From Gp7-AA10 sp035516895 (GTDB lineage Bacteria > Acidobacteriota > Thermoanaerobaculia > Gp7-AA8): a stretch of 19,693 bases of DNA. This document shows positions 1-7,287 of this stretch, in pieces. Each line of letters opens with the position of its first letter. Positions within the stretch are counted from its first letter, which is position 1. The DNA lies in contig DATIZY010000144.1 in assembly GCA_035516895.1 (NCBI GenBank), positions 1-19,693 on the forward strand, written 5' to 3'. A model generated the notes under the pieces. It worked only from the letters and a program-made list of their open reading frames with translations. It did no database searches and was not told where the DNA came from. A program made the position numbers and the translations under genes.

Positions 1-180
1 AAGCTAAGCATCTCCGGTGGCGCCGCGACGTCACACCCCACGAGCAGATTCATGGCCTCCAGAGTCGATGCTGAGCGAAGCGAAGCCTCTCCAGTGGCGC
101 CGCGACGTCACAACCCACAACCGAATTCATGGTTCTGCGCATCGCCGCCGCACCGTAGATCCTTCGCTTCGCTCAGGATG
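1..180. repeat. Degenerate ~77-bp tandem repeat with inverted CTTCGCTTCGCTCAG arms
   Basis: Positions 11-41 and 88-118 are the same 31-bp stretch with two differences, sharing the core GTGGCGCCGCGACGTCACA. A second shared patch (ATTCATGG) follows at the same offset of about 77 bp. Positions 71-85 and 162-176 are perfect reverse complements (15 nt) of the kind CTGAGCGAAGCGAAG / CTTCGCTTCGCTCAG. The block lies directly downstream of the aldehyde dehydrogenase stop and runs off the left edge, so the number of units is unknown. I see no gene in it. A role as transcription end or mobile repeat is inference. Confidence 0.7.
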
Positions 181-190
181 AACTCGCGAT

Positions 191-1567
191 TCAACTTACG
201 TCCAGGTACACCGTTTTCCATTCCGTGTAGTGATCGAGCGCCTGCATGCCGAGCTCGCGTCCGAGACCGCTTCGTTTCACGCCGCCGAAGGGAGCCTCCA
301 GATGCACGCTGCTCCCGGAGTTGATCGACAGATTTCCGGTCTGCACTGCGCGCGCCACACGCATCGCACGCGCGACATCGCGCGTCCAGATCGAGCCGGA
401 GAGGCCGTAGTGGCTGTCGTTCGCGATGCGCACGGCGTCCTCTTCGGTGTCGAACGGCATGATCGCCACCACCGGTCCGAAGATCTCCTCGGTGACGATT
501 TTCATGGTCGGCTTCGCGTCGAGAAAAACCGTCGGCTGCAGAAACGTGCCTTTGCCAGAAGGCGCGCGACCGCCGGTGGCGAGCGTCGCGCCTTCGCGCT
601 TCCCCGATTCGATGTAACCCATGACGCGATCGCGATGTGCCGCGGTGACGAGCGGGCCCATTTCCGTTTTGTCGTCGAGCGGATCGCCGACGCGCACTTT
701 CTCGAATGCCGCGACCACCGCGCGCGAGAAGCGGTCGTAGATCGATTTCTGCACGAGGATGCGGCTGCGCGCGCAGCAGTCCTGTCCCGCGTTGCCGAGC
801 GAGCTCGAGACGGCGGAGGTGACGGCGCGCTCGTGGTCGCAATCGTCGAAAATGATGTTGGCCGATTTGCCGCCTAATTCGAGGCTCACGCGCTTGATGT
901 CGTTTGCCGCGAGCTGCATCACGCGCGTGCCGACGTCCGTCGAACCGGTGAACGCGAGCTTGCGCACGGCGGGATGCCGGATGATCGCCTCGCCGACTTC
1001 CGATCCGCGCCCGGTGAGCACCGTGAAGACGCCGTCGGGAATGCCGGCGTCGCGGGCGAGCTCGGCGAGCCGCATCGCCGTGAGCGGCGTCTGCTCCGCC
1101 GGTTTGAGCACGACGCAGTTTCCCATTGCCAGCGCGGGTGAGACTTTCCACGATGTGATCGCGATCGGGAAGTTCCACGGCACGATGATTCCGCAGACGC
1201 CGACCGGCTCGCGAAACGTCATCAGCATTCCGTTCGGATTCGTGGGGATCGTCTGGCCGAAGATCTTGTTCGTCGTGCCGGCGTAGTACTCGAAGCAGGC
1301 GGCGGCGAGCGCGACTTCGTCGCGCGAATCGCGAATCGGTTTGCCGACGTTGCGCGATTCGGCGTGCGCGAGCTCCTCAGAATGATCATGAATTAACGTA
1401 CATAATTTTAGAAGAATGCGCCCGCGCTGGCGAGGATGCATCCGGCTCCACGGCTCGAATGCGTTCTCCGCCGCGCGCACGGCGCGATCGACGTCGTCGC
1501 GCGTCGCCTCGTTCACGGTCATGAGGCGCTCGCCGGTCGCGGGCTCGATTAGCTCAATTGATGACAT
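191..1567 (-). CDS. NAD(P)+-dependent aldehyde dehydrogenase
   Basis: This 458-residue protein oxidises an aldehyde to the acid with NAD(P)+ and belongs to the aldehyde dehydrogenase superfamily. Visible motifs are PWNFP (N132), the glutamate in LELGGKSANI (E230), the catalytic cysteine in GQDCCARS (C264) and EIFGPVV (E361), all in the usual order. It is slightly shorter than the common 475-500 residues, mainly at the N-terminus. The substrate cannot be read from the sequence; the GNAGQDCCARSR context resembles betaine-aldehyde or aminobutyraldehyde-type enzymes, which is weak evidence. The ATG at 1567 has no clear Shine-Dalgarno, and a heptad repeat array begins 18 nt upstream. It is the last gene of the minus-strand run, after the EamA transporter. 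A markedly AT-rich patch (about 1381-1415) encodes residues near 50-62. Confidence 0.93.
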   Translation of the reverse strand: MSSIELIEPATGERLMTVNEATRDDVDRAVRAAENAFEPWSRMHPRQRGRILLKLCTLIHDHSEELAHAESRNVGKPIRDSRDEVALAAACFEYYAGTTNKIFGQTIPTNPNGMLMTFREPVGVCGIIVPWNFPIAITSWKVSPALAMGNCVVLKPAEQTPLTAMRLAELARDAGIPDGVFTVLTGRGSEVGEAIIRHPAVRKLAFTGSTDVGTRVMQLAANDIKRVSLELGGKSANIIFDDCDHERAVTSAVSSSLGNAGQDCCARSRILVQKSIYDRFSRAVVAAFEKVRVGDPLDDKTEMGPLVTAAHRDRVMGYIESGKREGATLATGGRAPSGKGTFLQPTVFLDAKPTMKIVTEEIFGPVVAIMPFDTEEDAVRIANDSHYGLSGSIWTRDVARAMRVARAVQTGNLSINSGSSVHLEAPFGGVKRSGLGRELGMQALDHYTEWKTVYLDVS

Positions 1568-1585
1568 CGCAGTTGTTTCCGAGAT

Positions 1586-1680
1586 TCAGTTGTCAGTTGT
1601 CAGTTGTCAGTTACCTCCCGCCCGCGACAACTGACAACCGACAACTGACAACTGACAACTGACAACTGACAACTGACAAC
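1586..1680. repeat. Inverted 7-bp (heptad) tandem repeat array, TCAGTTG / CAACTGA
   Basis: Four left-hand heptads (1586-1613: TCAGTTG three times, then TCAGTTA) are followed by a 14-bp spacer (1614-1627, exactly two heptad lengths). Seven right-hand heptads (1628-1676: CAACTGA, with one CAACCGA) and a partial copy follow. The two runs are reverse complements, giving a possible 28-bp stem with two mismatches. The array fills the gap between the EamA stop (5 nt away) and the aldehyde dehydrogenase ATG (18 nt away), both on the minus strand, so a shared transcript would contain the hairpin. Confidence 0.95.
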
Positions 1681-1685
1681 TCTTC

Positions 1686-2540
1686 TCAGTCCGGCGCGGG
1701 TAATTCGACCACACTCTCGCCCGCAAGCGAATGCCATGCAATTGCCGTGAGCACCACCGCGGCTCCGGCGATCGCGAACGTCGTGGGGCGTTCGCCGAGG
1801 ATGAGGAGCACCCAAATGGGGTTGCAGATCGGCTCGAGCATCCCGGTCAGCGACGCCTGCGTCGCCGTGACGAACGCGAGGCCGCGCGTGAAGAGCACGT
1901 ACGCGAGCGCGATTTGAATCGCGCCGAGGAACACGAGGATCGCGAGCGAGAGCGGCGAGAGCGGGAAGTCGATGAACGGCAGGACGCTGAGCGCGGTCAG
2001 CACGTTGCCCCACGTGACCGTCGCGCGTGCCGCCTCGTGTTCGCGGCGCAGGAACAGGATCAGCGCGGCGAAGAAGAAGCTCGAGAGCAGCGCCATGAGA
2101 TTGCCGGCCATGCCGCGCGTCTCGAAGCGGCCGACGAAAAACAGCGCCATGCCGCCGAGCGCCACGCCGATCGCGAGAGCGTCGCGGCCTCGCATCGGCT
2201 CGTGCACGACGATCGGCGAGAGCAGCAGCACCCAGATCGCGCCTGCATACTGCAGAAAAATCGCGTTTGCTGCAGTCGTCCATTTCGTCGCGATGACGAA
2301 CGTCGTCAGGCACGCGGCGTAGCTGATGATCGCGGCGATGAATGACGGCGTCGACTTCCATCGTCGCGTCGCCCACGCGTCGCGCGGCAGGAAGAGCATC
2401 AGCGCGATCGCCGCGAACAGTGAGCGGTAGAACGTGACTTTCAGCGGCGGTTCGGTGACCGCTTTGATGCCGATGCCGCCGGTCGACCACAGCAGCGCCG
2501 CGGCGGCGACGAGGAGCACGCCTTTGCGGCGGGCCTGCAT
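1686..2540 (-). CDS. EamA/DMT-family membrane transporter
   Basis: A 284-residue, very hydrophobic protein with about ten membrane segments in two EamA-type halves, the usual size for the drug/metabolite transporter superfamily. The first half opens with a helix containing LLWSTGGIGIKAV. The second carries the typical pattern LTGMLEPICNPIWVLLILGERP, where the acidic LGERP end of the helix is characteristic. Members export or import small metabolites such as amino acids or nucleosides; the substrate here is not predictable. The ATG at 2540 lies 9 nt after the receiver-domain stop, so the two are probably co-transcribed. I see no strong ribosome binding site, so translational coupling is possible. 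Downstream lie the heptad array and the aldehyde dehydrogenase. Confidence 0.9.
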   Translation of the reverse strand: MQARRKGVLLVAAAALLWSTGGIGIKAVTEPPLKVTFYRSLFAAIALMLFLPRDAWATRRWKSTPSFIAAIISYAACLTTFVIATKWTTAANAIFLQYAGAIWVLLLSPIVVHEPMRGRDALAIGVALGGMALFFVGRFETRGMAGNLMALLSSFFFAALILFLRREHEAARATVTWGNVLTALSVLPFIDFPLSPLSLAILVFLGAIQIALAYVLFTRGLAFVTATQASLTGMLEPICNPIWVLLILGERPTTFAIAGAAVVLTAIAWHSLAGESVVELPAPD

Positions 2541-2549
2541 CCGCGAATT

Positions 2550-3014
2550 CTAATTGGGGAGCGGTCCCTCGCCGCGTTCGAGCCGTGCGCGAACGTCGCT
2601 TTCCGCGGGCGGACACGGCAGCGGGTCGTCCGGCGGTTCGACGACGAGTGCGCATTCGCGGACGATGTCGGCGAGCGTGTCGATCTCCAGCGGTTTGTTG
2701 ACCGTCGCGTTCACCAGTGCCGGATCGATCGTCAGGTCAGCGCGCGGATCGCGGACCGCGAGGATGAACGACGTCGACTCGGGTCGGAACTCGCGGAAGC
2801 GGCTTAGAAAATCGTCGGCATCGCCGTCGGTGAGGTCCATGTCGACGAGGATGAGCGCGTAATCGCAGCTGGTGACTCTTTCCATCGCCTCATCGGCGCT
2901 CGATGCGGTGTCGACGCCGAGGGGCTGGTGGCGCAGAACGGTGAAGAGCATGACGCGAAGCGCGTCATTGCTTTCGATGACGAGCACTCTTGCTTCGGAT
3001 GCTGGCATTTTCAT
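2550..3014 (-). CDS. Stand-alone receiver-domain protein with degenerate phospho-pocket
   Basis: This 154-residue protein is a single response-regulator receiver fold with no output domain. It aligns along its length with the neighbouring receiver (3066-3494). The phospho-acceptor aspartate (D58, in ILVDMD) and the lysine (K107, in VNKPLE) are kept. The acidic pair that binds Mg2+ is replaced by E14-S15 (VIESND instead of VVDDDP), and the switch threonine is a valine (V87). It may therefore phosphorylate poorly or not at all. The tail holds an LPCPP motif also seen, as LPGCPP, in the paralogue. I chose the ATG at 3014 because AAGG lies 4 nt upstream; a TTG at 3017 and an ATG at 3008 are alternatives. 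It is a tandem-duplication product by inference. Confidence 0.85.
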   Translation of the reverse strand: MKMPASEARVLVIESNDALRVMLFTVLRHQPLGVDTASSADEAMERVTSCDYALILVDMDLTDGDADDFLSRFREFRPESTSFILAVRDPRADLTIDPALVNATVNKPLEIDTLADIVRECALVVEPPDDPLPCPPAESDVRARLERGEGPLPN

Positions 3015-3065
3015 CAATCCTTTTCGACCACCAGTAAAGTCAAATTTGATGCCAGGATCGGTGCA

Positions 3066-3494
3066 TCAACTCAGCGCGTCCGGAGTGCTCTGCGGCGGCG
3101 GACAGCCGGGCAGCTGCGGGCGGGGTGCGAGGACGGAGATGCAGCCGGCGATCGTGTCGTACATCAGCTGCACGTCGAACGGTTTGCGGACGCTGCCGAT
3201 CACGATACCCGGATCGAAGTCGCGCGGCTCGTTGCCGGCGGTCATGAGGATGACGAGCGGGCGGTACGCGGCGTCGATTTGCACGATCGACGCGAGCACC
3301 TCCCAGCCGTTCATCACCGGCATCATCAGATCGAGCAGCATCAGCGCGTAACGGCATCGCGCGAGCTTGTCGATCGCGTCGCCGCCGTGTTTTGCGGTGT
3401 CGACGGGCAATCCTTTTCGACGAAGCACCGTGAACAGCAGCGTACGAATCGCGGGATCGTCGTCGACGACCAGAATCCGCTTCTCGTCGGGCAT
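3066..3494 (-). CDS. Stand-alone response regulator receiver (CheY-like)
   Basis: This 142-residue protein is a receiver domain with intact phosphorylation residues: acidic pocket D11-D12 (ILVVDDDPAIR), phospho-acceptor D55 (MLLDLMMP), switch threonine T85 (ILMTAG) and lysine K104 (VRKPFD). There is no DNA-binding or enzymatic output domain, so it would act by protein contact or as a phosphate relay. No histidine kinase is encoded in the window. The C-terminal tail is rich in proline with an LPGCPPP motif. The open frame extends 38 codons upstream, but the receiver fold begins just after the ATG at 3494, the usual N-terminus for this family. That ATG lies 7 nt after the DJ-1/PfpI stop, suggesting one transcript. 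Confidence 0.9.
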   Translation of the reverse strand: MPDEKRILVVDDDPAIRTLLFTVLRRKGLPVDTAKHGGDAIDKLARCRYALMLLDLMMPVMNGWEVLASIVQIDAAYRPLVILMTAGNEPRDFDPGIVIGSVRKPFDVQLMYDTIAGCISVLAPRPQLPGCPPPQSTPDALS

Positions 3495-3501
3495 CGCGGC
3501 C

Positions 3502-4095
3502 CTACGCGCGGGTCTCGAGTGCGTTGTGTTGTCCGGGCTTCGTGGCTCGCGCAGGCTCGACCTCCGCGAACATCTGCACCATCTCGCGGTTGAAGACGGC
3601 GAGATCATCCGGCTTGCGGCTGCTGACCCAGTTGCGATCGCGAATGCATTCCCTGTCTTCCCAGCGAGCGCCGGCGTTGCGGAGGTCGTCCTGGAGCGTC
3701 GGCCAGCTGGTGATGTGACGGCCCTTCGCGAGCCCGGCGGAGATCAGCAGCCATGGACCGTGGCAGATGACCGCGATCGGCTTGCCTGCCCGTTCCATCT
3801 CCTGGACGAATTGCTGGGCCTTTTTTTCGATGCGGAGCGCGTCGGCGTTGATGACGCCACCGGGCAGCATCACGGCGTCGAATTCCGACGGATCGGCCTT
3901 CGACAGGACCAGATCGACGTTGAATCTGTCGGCTTTGTCGTGGTGTTTGAAGCCCTGCACCTTCCCGTCGTTCGGAGCGATGAGTACGCATTTCGCGCCT
4001 GCATTTTCGAGAGCTTCGCGTGGACTGGTCATTTCAATTTGTTCGAAACCGTCGGTGACGATGATCGCCACACGCTTGCCCTTGAGGTGTTCCAT
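3502..4095 (-). CDS. DJ-1/PfpI family protein (PfpI/YhbO-like)
   Basis: A 197-residue class I glutamine-amidotransferase-like protein. It has the family's nucleophile elbow AVICHGPW with cysteine C111 followed by H112, an early glutamate E18 (DGFEQIE) and the VMLPGG loop. Length and motifs fit the PfpI/YhbO subgroup, variously described as intracellular proteases or as glyoxal/methylglyoxal-handling stress proteins; which activity applies here cannot be decided from sequence. The C-terminal segment RNWVSSRKPDDL is also typical of that subgroup. The start at 4095 is supported by GGGAGGA (4103-4109) 7 nt upstream. It is followed after 7 nt by a receiver-domain gene and preceded by a hairpin element separating it from the isochorismatase-family gene. 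Confidence 0.92.
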   Translation of the reverse strand: MEHLKGKRVAIIVTDGFEQIEMTSPREALENAGAKCVLIAPNDGKVQGFKHHDKADRFNVDLVLSKADPSEFDAVMLPGGVINADALRIEKKAQQFVQEMERAGKPIAVICHGPWLLISAGLAKGRHITSWPTLQDDLRNAGARWEDRECIRDRNWVSSRKPDDLAVFNREMVQMFAEVEPARATKPGQHNALETRA

Positions 4096-4149
4096 GATCT
4101 CGTCCTCCCTCAGGGCCGGGTTGCTGCAAATAACGTGCGGGTTTCGATG

Positions 4150-4239
4150 GGGGTCAGAGCTGTACTTGTGACTTTTCTACCGGACGTAGAGGACGCGGTC
4201 CACGATCTGTAGAAAAATCACAAGTACAGCTCTGACCCC
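4150..4239. repeat. MITE/REP-like hairpin with 31-bp inverted arms
   Basis: The left arm (4150-4180) begins GGGGTCAGAGCTGTACTTGT. The right arm (4209-4239) is its reverse complement with a single mismatch. The 28-nt centre contains a smaller perfect hairpin, GGAC-GCG-GTCC (4191-4201). The element ends 2 nt from the stop codon of the isochorismatase-family gene and lies 54 nt ahead of the DJ-1/PfpI start. The terminal GGGGTCAGAG resembles, from memory, repeats found beside REP-associated (IS200-like) tyrosine transposases; no such transposase is in this window. It could also stop or process the transcript between the two genes. Confidence 0.9.
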
Positions 4240-4241
4240 AA

Positions 4242-4763
4242 TTATTTGACGAGTTTGGAGATTGCGCGGAACTCGTCCGTCCCGGACTGTACCGTCAGCT
4301 CGAAGAGCCCCATCTCTGTCGAGCTGAGCTTCGCGCCGTCCGCCGTCATCCTGCCAAGCGCGATCTCCTTGTTCTGCACAGTCCGCGACGACACGGCATC
4401 GGCGACGATCGTCACCTCGTAGCCGTTCGCGAGCAGATCGGAGACCGTCTGATAGACGCAGACGTGCGTCTCGATGCCCGCGACGATCACCTGCTTCCGA
4501 TCGAGCGGCCGGTATCCGGAAAAGCACGCCTTCTCGATCGGCTTGTAGTCGTCGCCAAGCGCCTCCCGCAGCGGCGCAATCGTGTGGCCCAGGCCCTTCA
4601 CATACTGCTCGGTGAGGACGATCGGAACGCCGAGGATCTTCGCGCCGCGGATGAGCCGCTCGAGGTTGCGCTCGAGCTCCTCGCGGTTCGCGATCACCGG
4701 CATCAGCTTCTCCTGAACGTCGATGAGGAACAGCACCGAGGTCGAGCGATCGAGGCGCGGCAT
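4242..4763 (-). CDS. Isochorismatase-family cysteine hydrolase
   Basis: A 173-residue soluble protein of the isochorismatase-like superfamily, close in size to the YcaC/ISOC type rather than to true siderophore isochorismatases. The catalytic triad is visible: D15 (LIDVQE), K78 (PIEKACFS) and C102 (ETHVCVYQT). The substrate is unknown; relatives hydrolyse amides such as nicotinamide or other small molecules. I chose the ATG at 4763, which leaves the standard short lead before the first strand; the frame stays open for 64 more codons upstream but reads into the divergent gene. Only 32 bp separate it from the diguanylate cyclase start, so the promoters of both genes must overlap or lie inside the coding regions. 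Confidence 0.92.
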   Translation of the reverse strand: MPRLDRSTSVLFLIDVQEKLMPVIANREELERNLERLIRGAKILGVPIVLTEQYVKGLGHTIAPLREALGDDYKPIEKACFSGYRPLDRKQVIVAGIETHVCVYQTVSDLLANGYEVTIVADAVSSRTVQNKEIALGRMTADGAKLSSTEMGLFELTVQSGTDEFRAISKLVK

Positions 4764-4795
4764 CGGCGCTGAATGTACACTTGAGCCGGCCTCCA

Positions 4796-6400
4796 ATGAA
4801 GAAAATGCTCGCTGCCGCGGTGGTGGTCCTCTGCGTGGTCGGCGTGTCGTCGATCGTCGGAATCCGCCGGCAGTCGACGGACGCGGAGTGGGTCGAGCAG
4901 ACGCAAGAAGTCCTGCAGCAGATCGACATGACGCTGCGCTTCGCGATCGATGCACGCCGAGCCGCCAACGCGTACATCATCACCGCCGATCCGCAGCGTT
5001 TGCGCCGGTGCTACGACGCGCAGCAGCAGACCGCGATGTCGGCGGCGCGCGTCGCCGAGCTCACTCGCGACAATCCCGCGCAGCAGGCGCGCATCCATGA
5101 TTTCCAGCGTCTGCTCGTCCAGGAGCGCATCGAGCTCGATCACGTGACGGCGACGCGAGATCCGACCGTGGTGCGCTCGGCGGCGTGGATCGATCGTTTC
5201 ACGAGCCTTCAGGAAATCATGGACGCAATGGTCGCGGAGGAGCAGAGCCTGCTCGCGGAACGGAATCGCCAGGAGGATGCGAGCGTCCGGCAATCGCAGA
5301 TCATCGTCGCCGCCGGCGATCTCGTCGCATTCGCCCTCGTCCTCGGTTCGTTCGCGATCTCCACGCGCGAAGCCCGCCAGAGGCGCGCGGCCGAAGAGAA
5401 GCTCTCCGCCGCGAATCAGGAGCTGACCTACAGCGTCGCCGATCTGCAGCGGCGATCGACCGAGCTCGCGCTGCTGTCGCGCATGGGCCGCCTGCTGCAG
5501 AGCTGCGAAACGCAGGACGAAGCGGGCGCAGCCGCGCGCAGCCTCTTCCCCGAGCTGTTCCCGAACAGCCGCGGAGCGATCTACTTCATCGCTGCTTCGC
5601 GCAATCTCGTCGTTCCGATCACATCGTGGCCGGAGACGGCCGAGGCGCTGCCGTTCGCGCCGCCCGACTGCTGGGCGCTGCGCAGCGGTGTGATTCACAA
5701 ATCGTGGGAAGGCATGCCGTGCAAACATGCGAATGGCGATGAAGCTTCAGTCTGTCTGCCGCTCTCGGCGCACGGCGAGACGCTCGGACTTCTTTTCGTG
5801 CGACTCGCGGAGCATGAGGCGATCGACGTGGCGGCCGCAGCCGCGGAGCAGCTGAGCCTCGCGTCCGCGAACATCGCGATGCAGGAGACGCTGCGGCGGC
5901 AGGCGATGCGCGATCCGCTGACCGGCGTGTTCAACCGCCGTTACATGGAAGAGACGCTCGAGCGCGAGATTCACCGCGCCGCGCGGCAGAAGACGATGAT
6001 CGGCGTGCTGCTGCTCGACCTCGATCACTTCAAGCGCTACAACGACACGCTCGGCCATCAGGCCGGCGACGATCTTCTGCGCGACGCCGCCGGCATCATG
6101 CAGCGCGCCGTGCGGGCCGACGACGTCGTCTGCCGCTACGGCGGCGATGAATTCGTCGTGATCATGCCCGACGCTTCGGCGGAAGTCGTCGAACATCGCG
6201 CTCACGAGCTGCACCGCAGCCTCGGCCAGCTTCCTTCGGCGGTGACGGCGTCGATCGGCGTCGCGGTCTATCCGAGCGAAGGGACTTCGGGCAAGGACCT
6301 TCTGCTCGCTGCCGACGCCGCTCTCTACCGCGCGAAGCGCGCCGGCCGCGCCCGCGTCGCGCGCGCTACGTCACAGGATGCAGCGGCTCCCGGCCGCTGA
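4796..6400 (+). CDS. Membrane diguanylate cyclase, CHASE3-like sensor + GAF + GGDEF
   Basis: This 534-residue protein would make cyclic di-GMP from two GTP. Order: membrane helix (about 5-23), a helical periplasmic domain resembling CHASE3 (about 27-165), a second membrane helix (about 167-187), a coiled linker, a GAF domain (about 225-355) and a C-terminal GGDEF domain (about 368-525). The active site is intact (RYGGDEF, 447-453; DPLTGVFNRR, 373-382). R440-D443 (RADD) forms a standard RxxD inhibitory site five residues before GGDEF. The GAF contains DCWALRSG and cysteines C292, C309 and C320 with H311. The ATG at 4796 is preferred over the TTG at 4781; neither has a clear ribosome binding site. 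The 3' end overlaps the hydroxyacid dehydrogenase by 35 bp, tail to tail. Confidence 0.93.
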   Translation: MKKMLAAAVVVLCVVGVSSIVGIRRQSTDAEWVEQTQEVLQQIDMTLRFAIDARRAANAYIITADPQRLRRCYDAQQQTAMSAARVAELTRDNPAQQARIHDFQRLLVQERIELDHVTATRDPTVVRSAAWIDRFTSLQEIMDAMVAEEQSLLAERNRQEDASVRQSQIIVAAGDLVAFALVLGSFAISTREARQRRAAEEKLSAANQELTYSVADLQRRSTELALLSRMGRLLQSCETQDEAGAAARSLFPELFPNSRGAIYFIAASRNLVVPITSWPETAEALPFAPPDCWALRSGVIHKSWEGMPCKHANGDEASVCLPLSAHGETLGLLFVRLAEHEAIDVAAAAAEQLSLASANIAMQETLRRQAMRDPLTGVFNRRYMEETLEREIHRAARQKTMIGVLLLDLDHFKRYNDTLGHQAGDDLLRDAAGIMQRAVRADDVVCRYGGDEFVVIMPDASAEVVEHRAHELHRSLGQLPSAVTASIGVAVYPSEGTSGKDLLLAADAALYRAKRAGRARVARATSQDAAAPGR

Positions 6401-7283
6401 GCACGAGGCGGACGTCGGTCGCGGCGATCATCGCCATCGCGCTGCGCGTCTCGAACGTCGCCGATCCGATGTGCGGCGCGAGTACGACGTTGTCCATCGC
6501 CAGCAGGCGCGCATTGACGTCGGGCTCGTGCTCGTACACATCGAGCGCGGCGCCGGCGAGCCGGCCGGATTCGAGCGCGTCGCACAGCGCCTCCTCGTCG
6601 ACCACCGCGCCGCGCGCGGTGTTCACGAGAAATGCTCCCCGTTTCATTCTCGCGAGAGCCGCAGCGTCGATCATTTGCCTCGTCTCGGGTAGAAGCGGCG
6701 TGTGAATCGAAACGACGTCGCTCGTCGCCAGCAGCTCGTCGATCGATTCGCCGCGCCGCGCGCCGGAGACTTCCATCCCGAACGCTTTCGCCCGCGCGGC
6801 CACGGCGGTTCCAATACGGCCGAGTCCGATGATGCCCAGCCGCTTTCCCTGCAGACCGGTGCCGAGGAGGTGGAGCGGCTCCCAGAGGCTGCGGCCGGTG
6901 CTGCGCACTTCGCGATCGCCCTCGACGAGCCGGCGCGTCAGCGCGAGGATGAGCGCCATCGTCAGGTCGGCCGTCGCTTCCGTCAGCACCCCGGGCGTGT
7001 TCGTCACCGTGATCCCGAGCTCGCGCGCTGCATGGATATCCACGTTGTTGTAGCCGACGGCGTAGTTCGCGACGACGCGCAGGTTCGGATTCGACGACAA
7101 CACCCGGCGCGTCAGAGGATCGCTGAGGAGCGTGATGGCGCCGTCCGCCTCCGACAGAATCGTGATCAGCTCGTCTTCGCTCCGCTCCGGCTCGGTGGGA
7201 TGCTCGACGACATCGAACTCGCCGGCGAGGGTCTCGCGCGCGACGGGCGGATACGCGGCGGTGAGAACGACGGTGGACTTCAT
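6366..7283 (-). CDS. D-2-hydroxyacid dehydrogenase (glyoxylate/hydroxypyruvate reductase type)
   Basis: This 305-residue enzyme interconverts a 2-oxoacid and a D-2-hydroxyacid with NAD(P)H. The Rossmann motif GLGRIG lies at 153-158. The catalytic residues are R224 (NTARGAVVDE), E253 (DVYEHEP) and H271 (APHIGSAT), all present and correctly spaced. NYAVGYNNVD is typical of glyoxylate reductases. Two arginines (R176-R177) after the second Rossmann strand hint at NADP(H). The segment between that strand and IDELL is shorter than in most relatives, which accounts for a length a little below the usual 315-330. GAGG just before the ATG at 7283 is a plausible binding site. It lies 4 nt after the small membrane-protein gene, and its 3' end overlaps the diguanylate cyclase gene. 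Confidence 0.92.
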   Translation of the reverse strand: MKSTVVLTAAYPPVARETLAGEFDVVEHPTEPERSEDELITILSEADGAITLLSDPLTRRVLSSNPNLRVVANYAVGYNNVDIHAARELGITVTNTPGVLTEATADLTMALILALTRRLVEGDREVRSTGRSLWEPLHLLGTGLQGKRLGIIGLGRIGTAVAARAKAFGMEVSGARRGESIDELLATSDVVSIHTPLLPETRQMIDAAALARMKRGAFLVNTARGAVVDEEALCDALESGRLAGAALDVYEHEPDVNARLLAMDNVVLAPHIGSATFETRSAMAMIAATDVRLVLSGREPLHPVT

Positions 7284-7287
7284 GACC

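Noticed and set aside
52..324. Plus-strand open frame at the left edge
   Set aside because: It covers the tandem repeat block and the antisense end of the aldehyde dehydrogenase; low-complexity Arg/Ser-rich translation.
1586..1680. CRISPR array
   Set aside because: Units are 7 bp with no spacers between them and no cas genes are present.
4764..4983. Upstream extension of the isochorismatase-family gene and an alternative 268-codon frame reading through the hairpin element
   Set aside because: Both run antisense into the diguanylate cyclase; the hydrolase fold starts at the chosen ATG.
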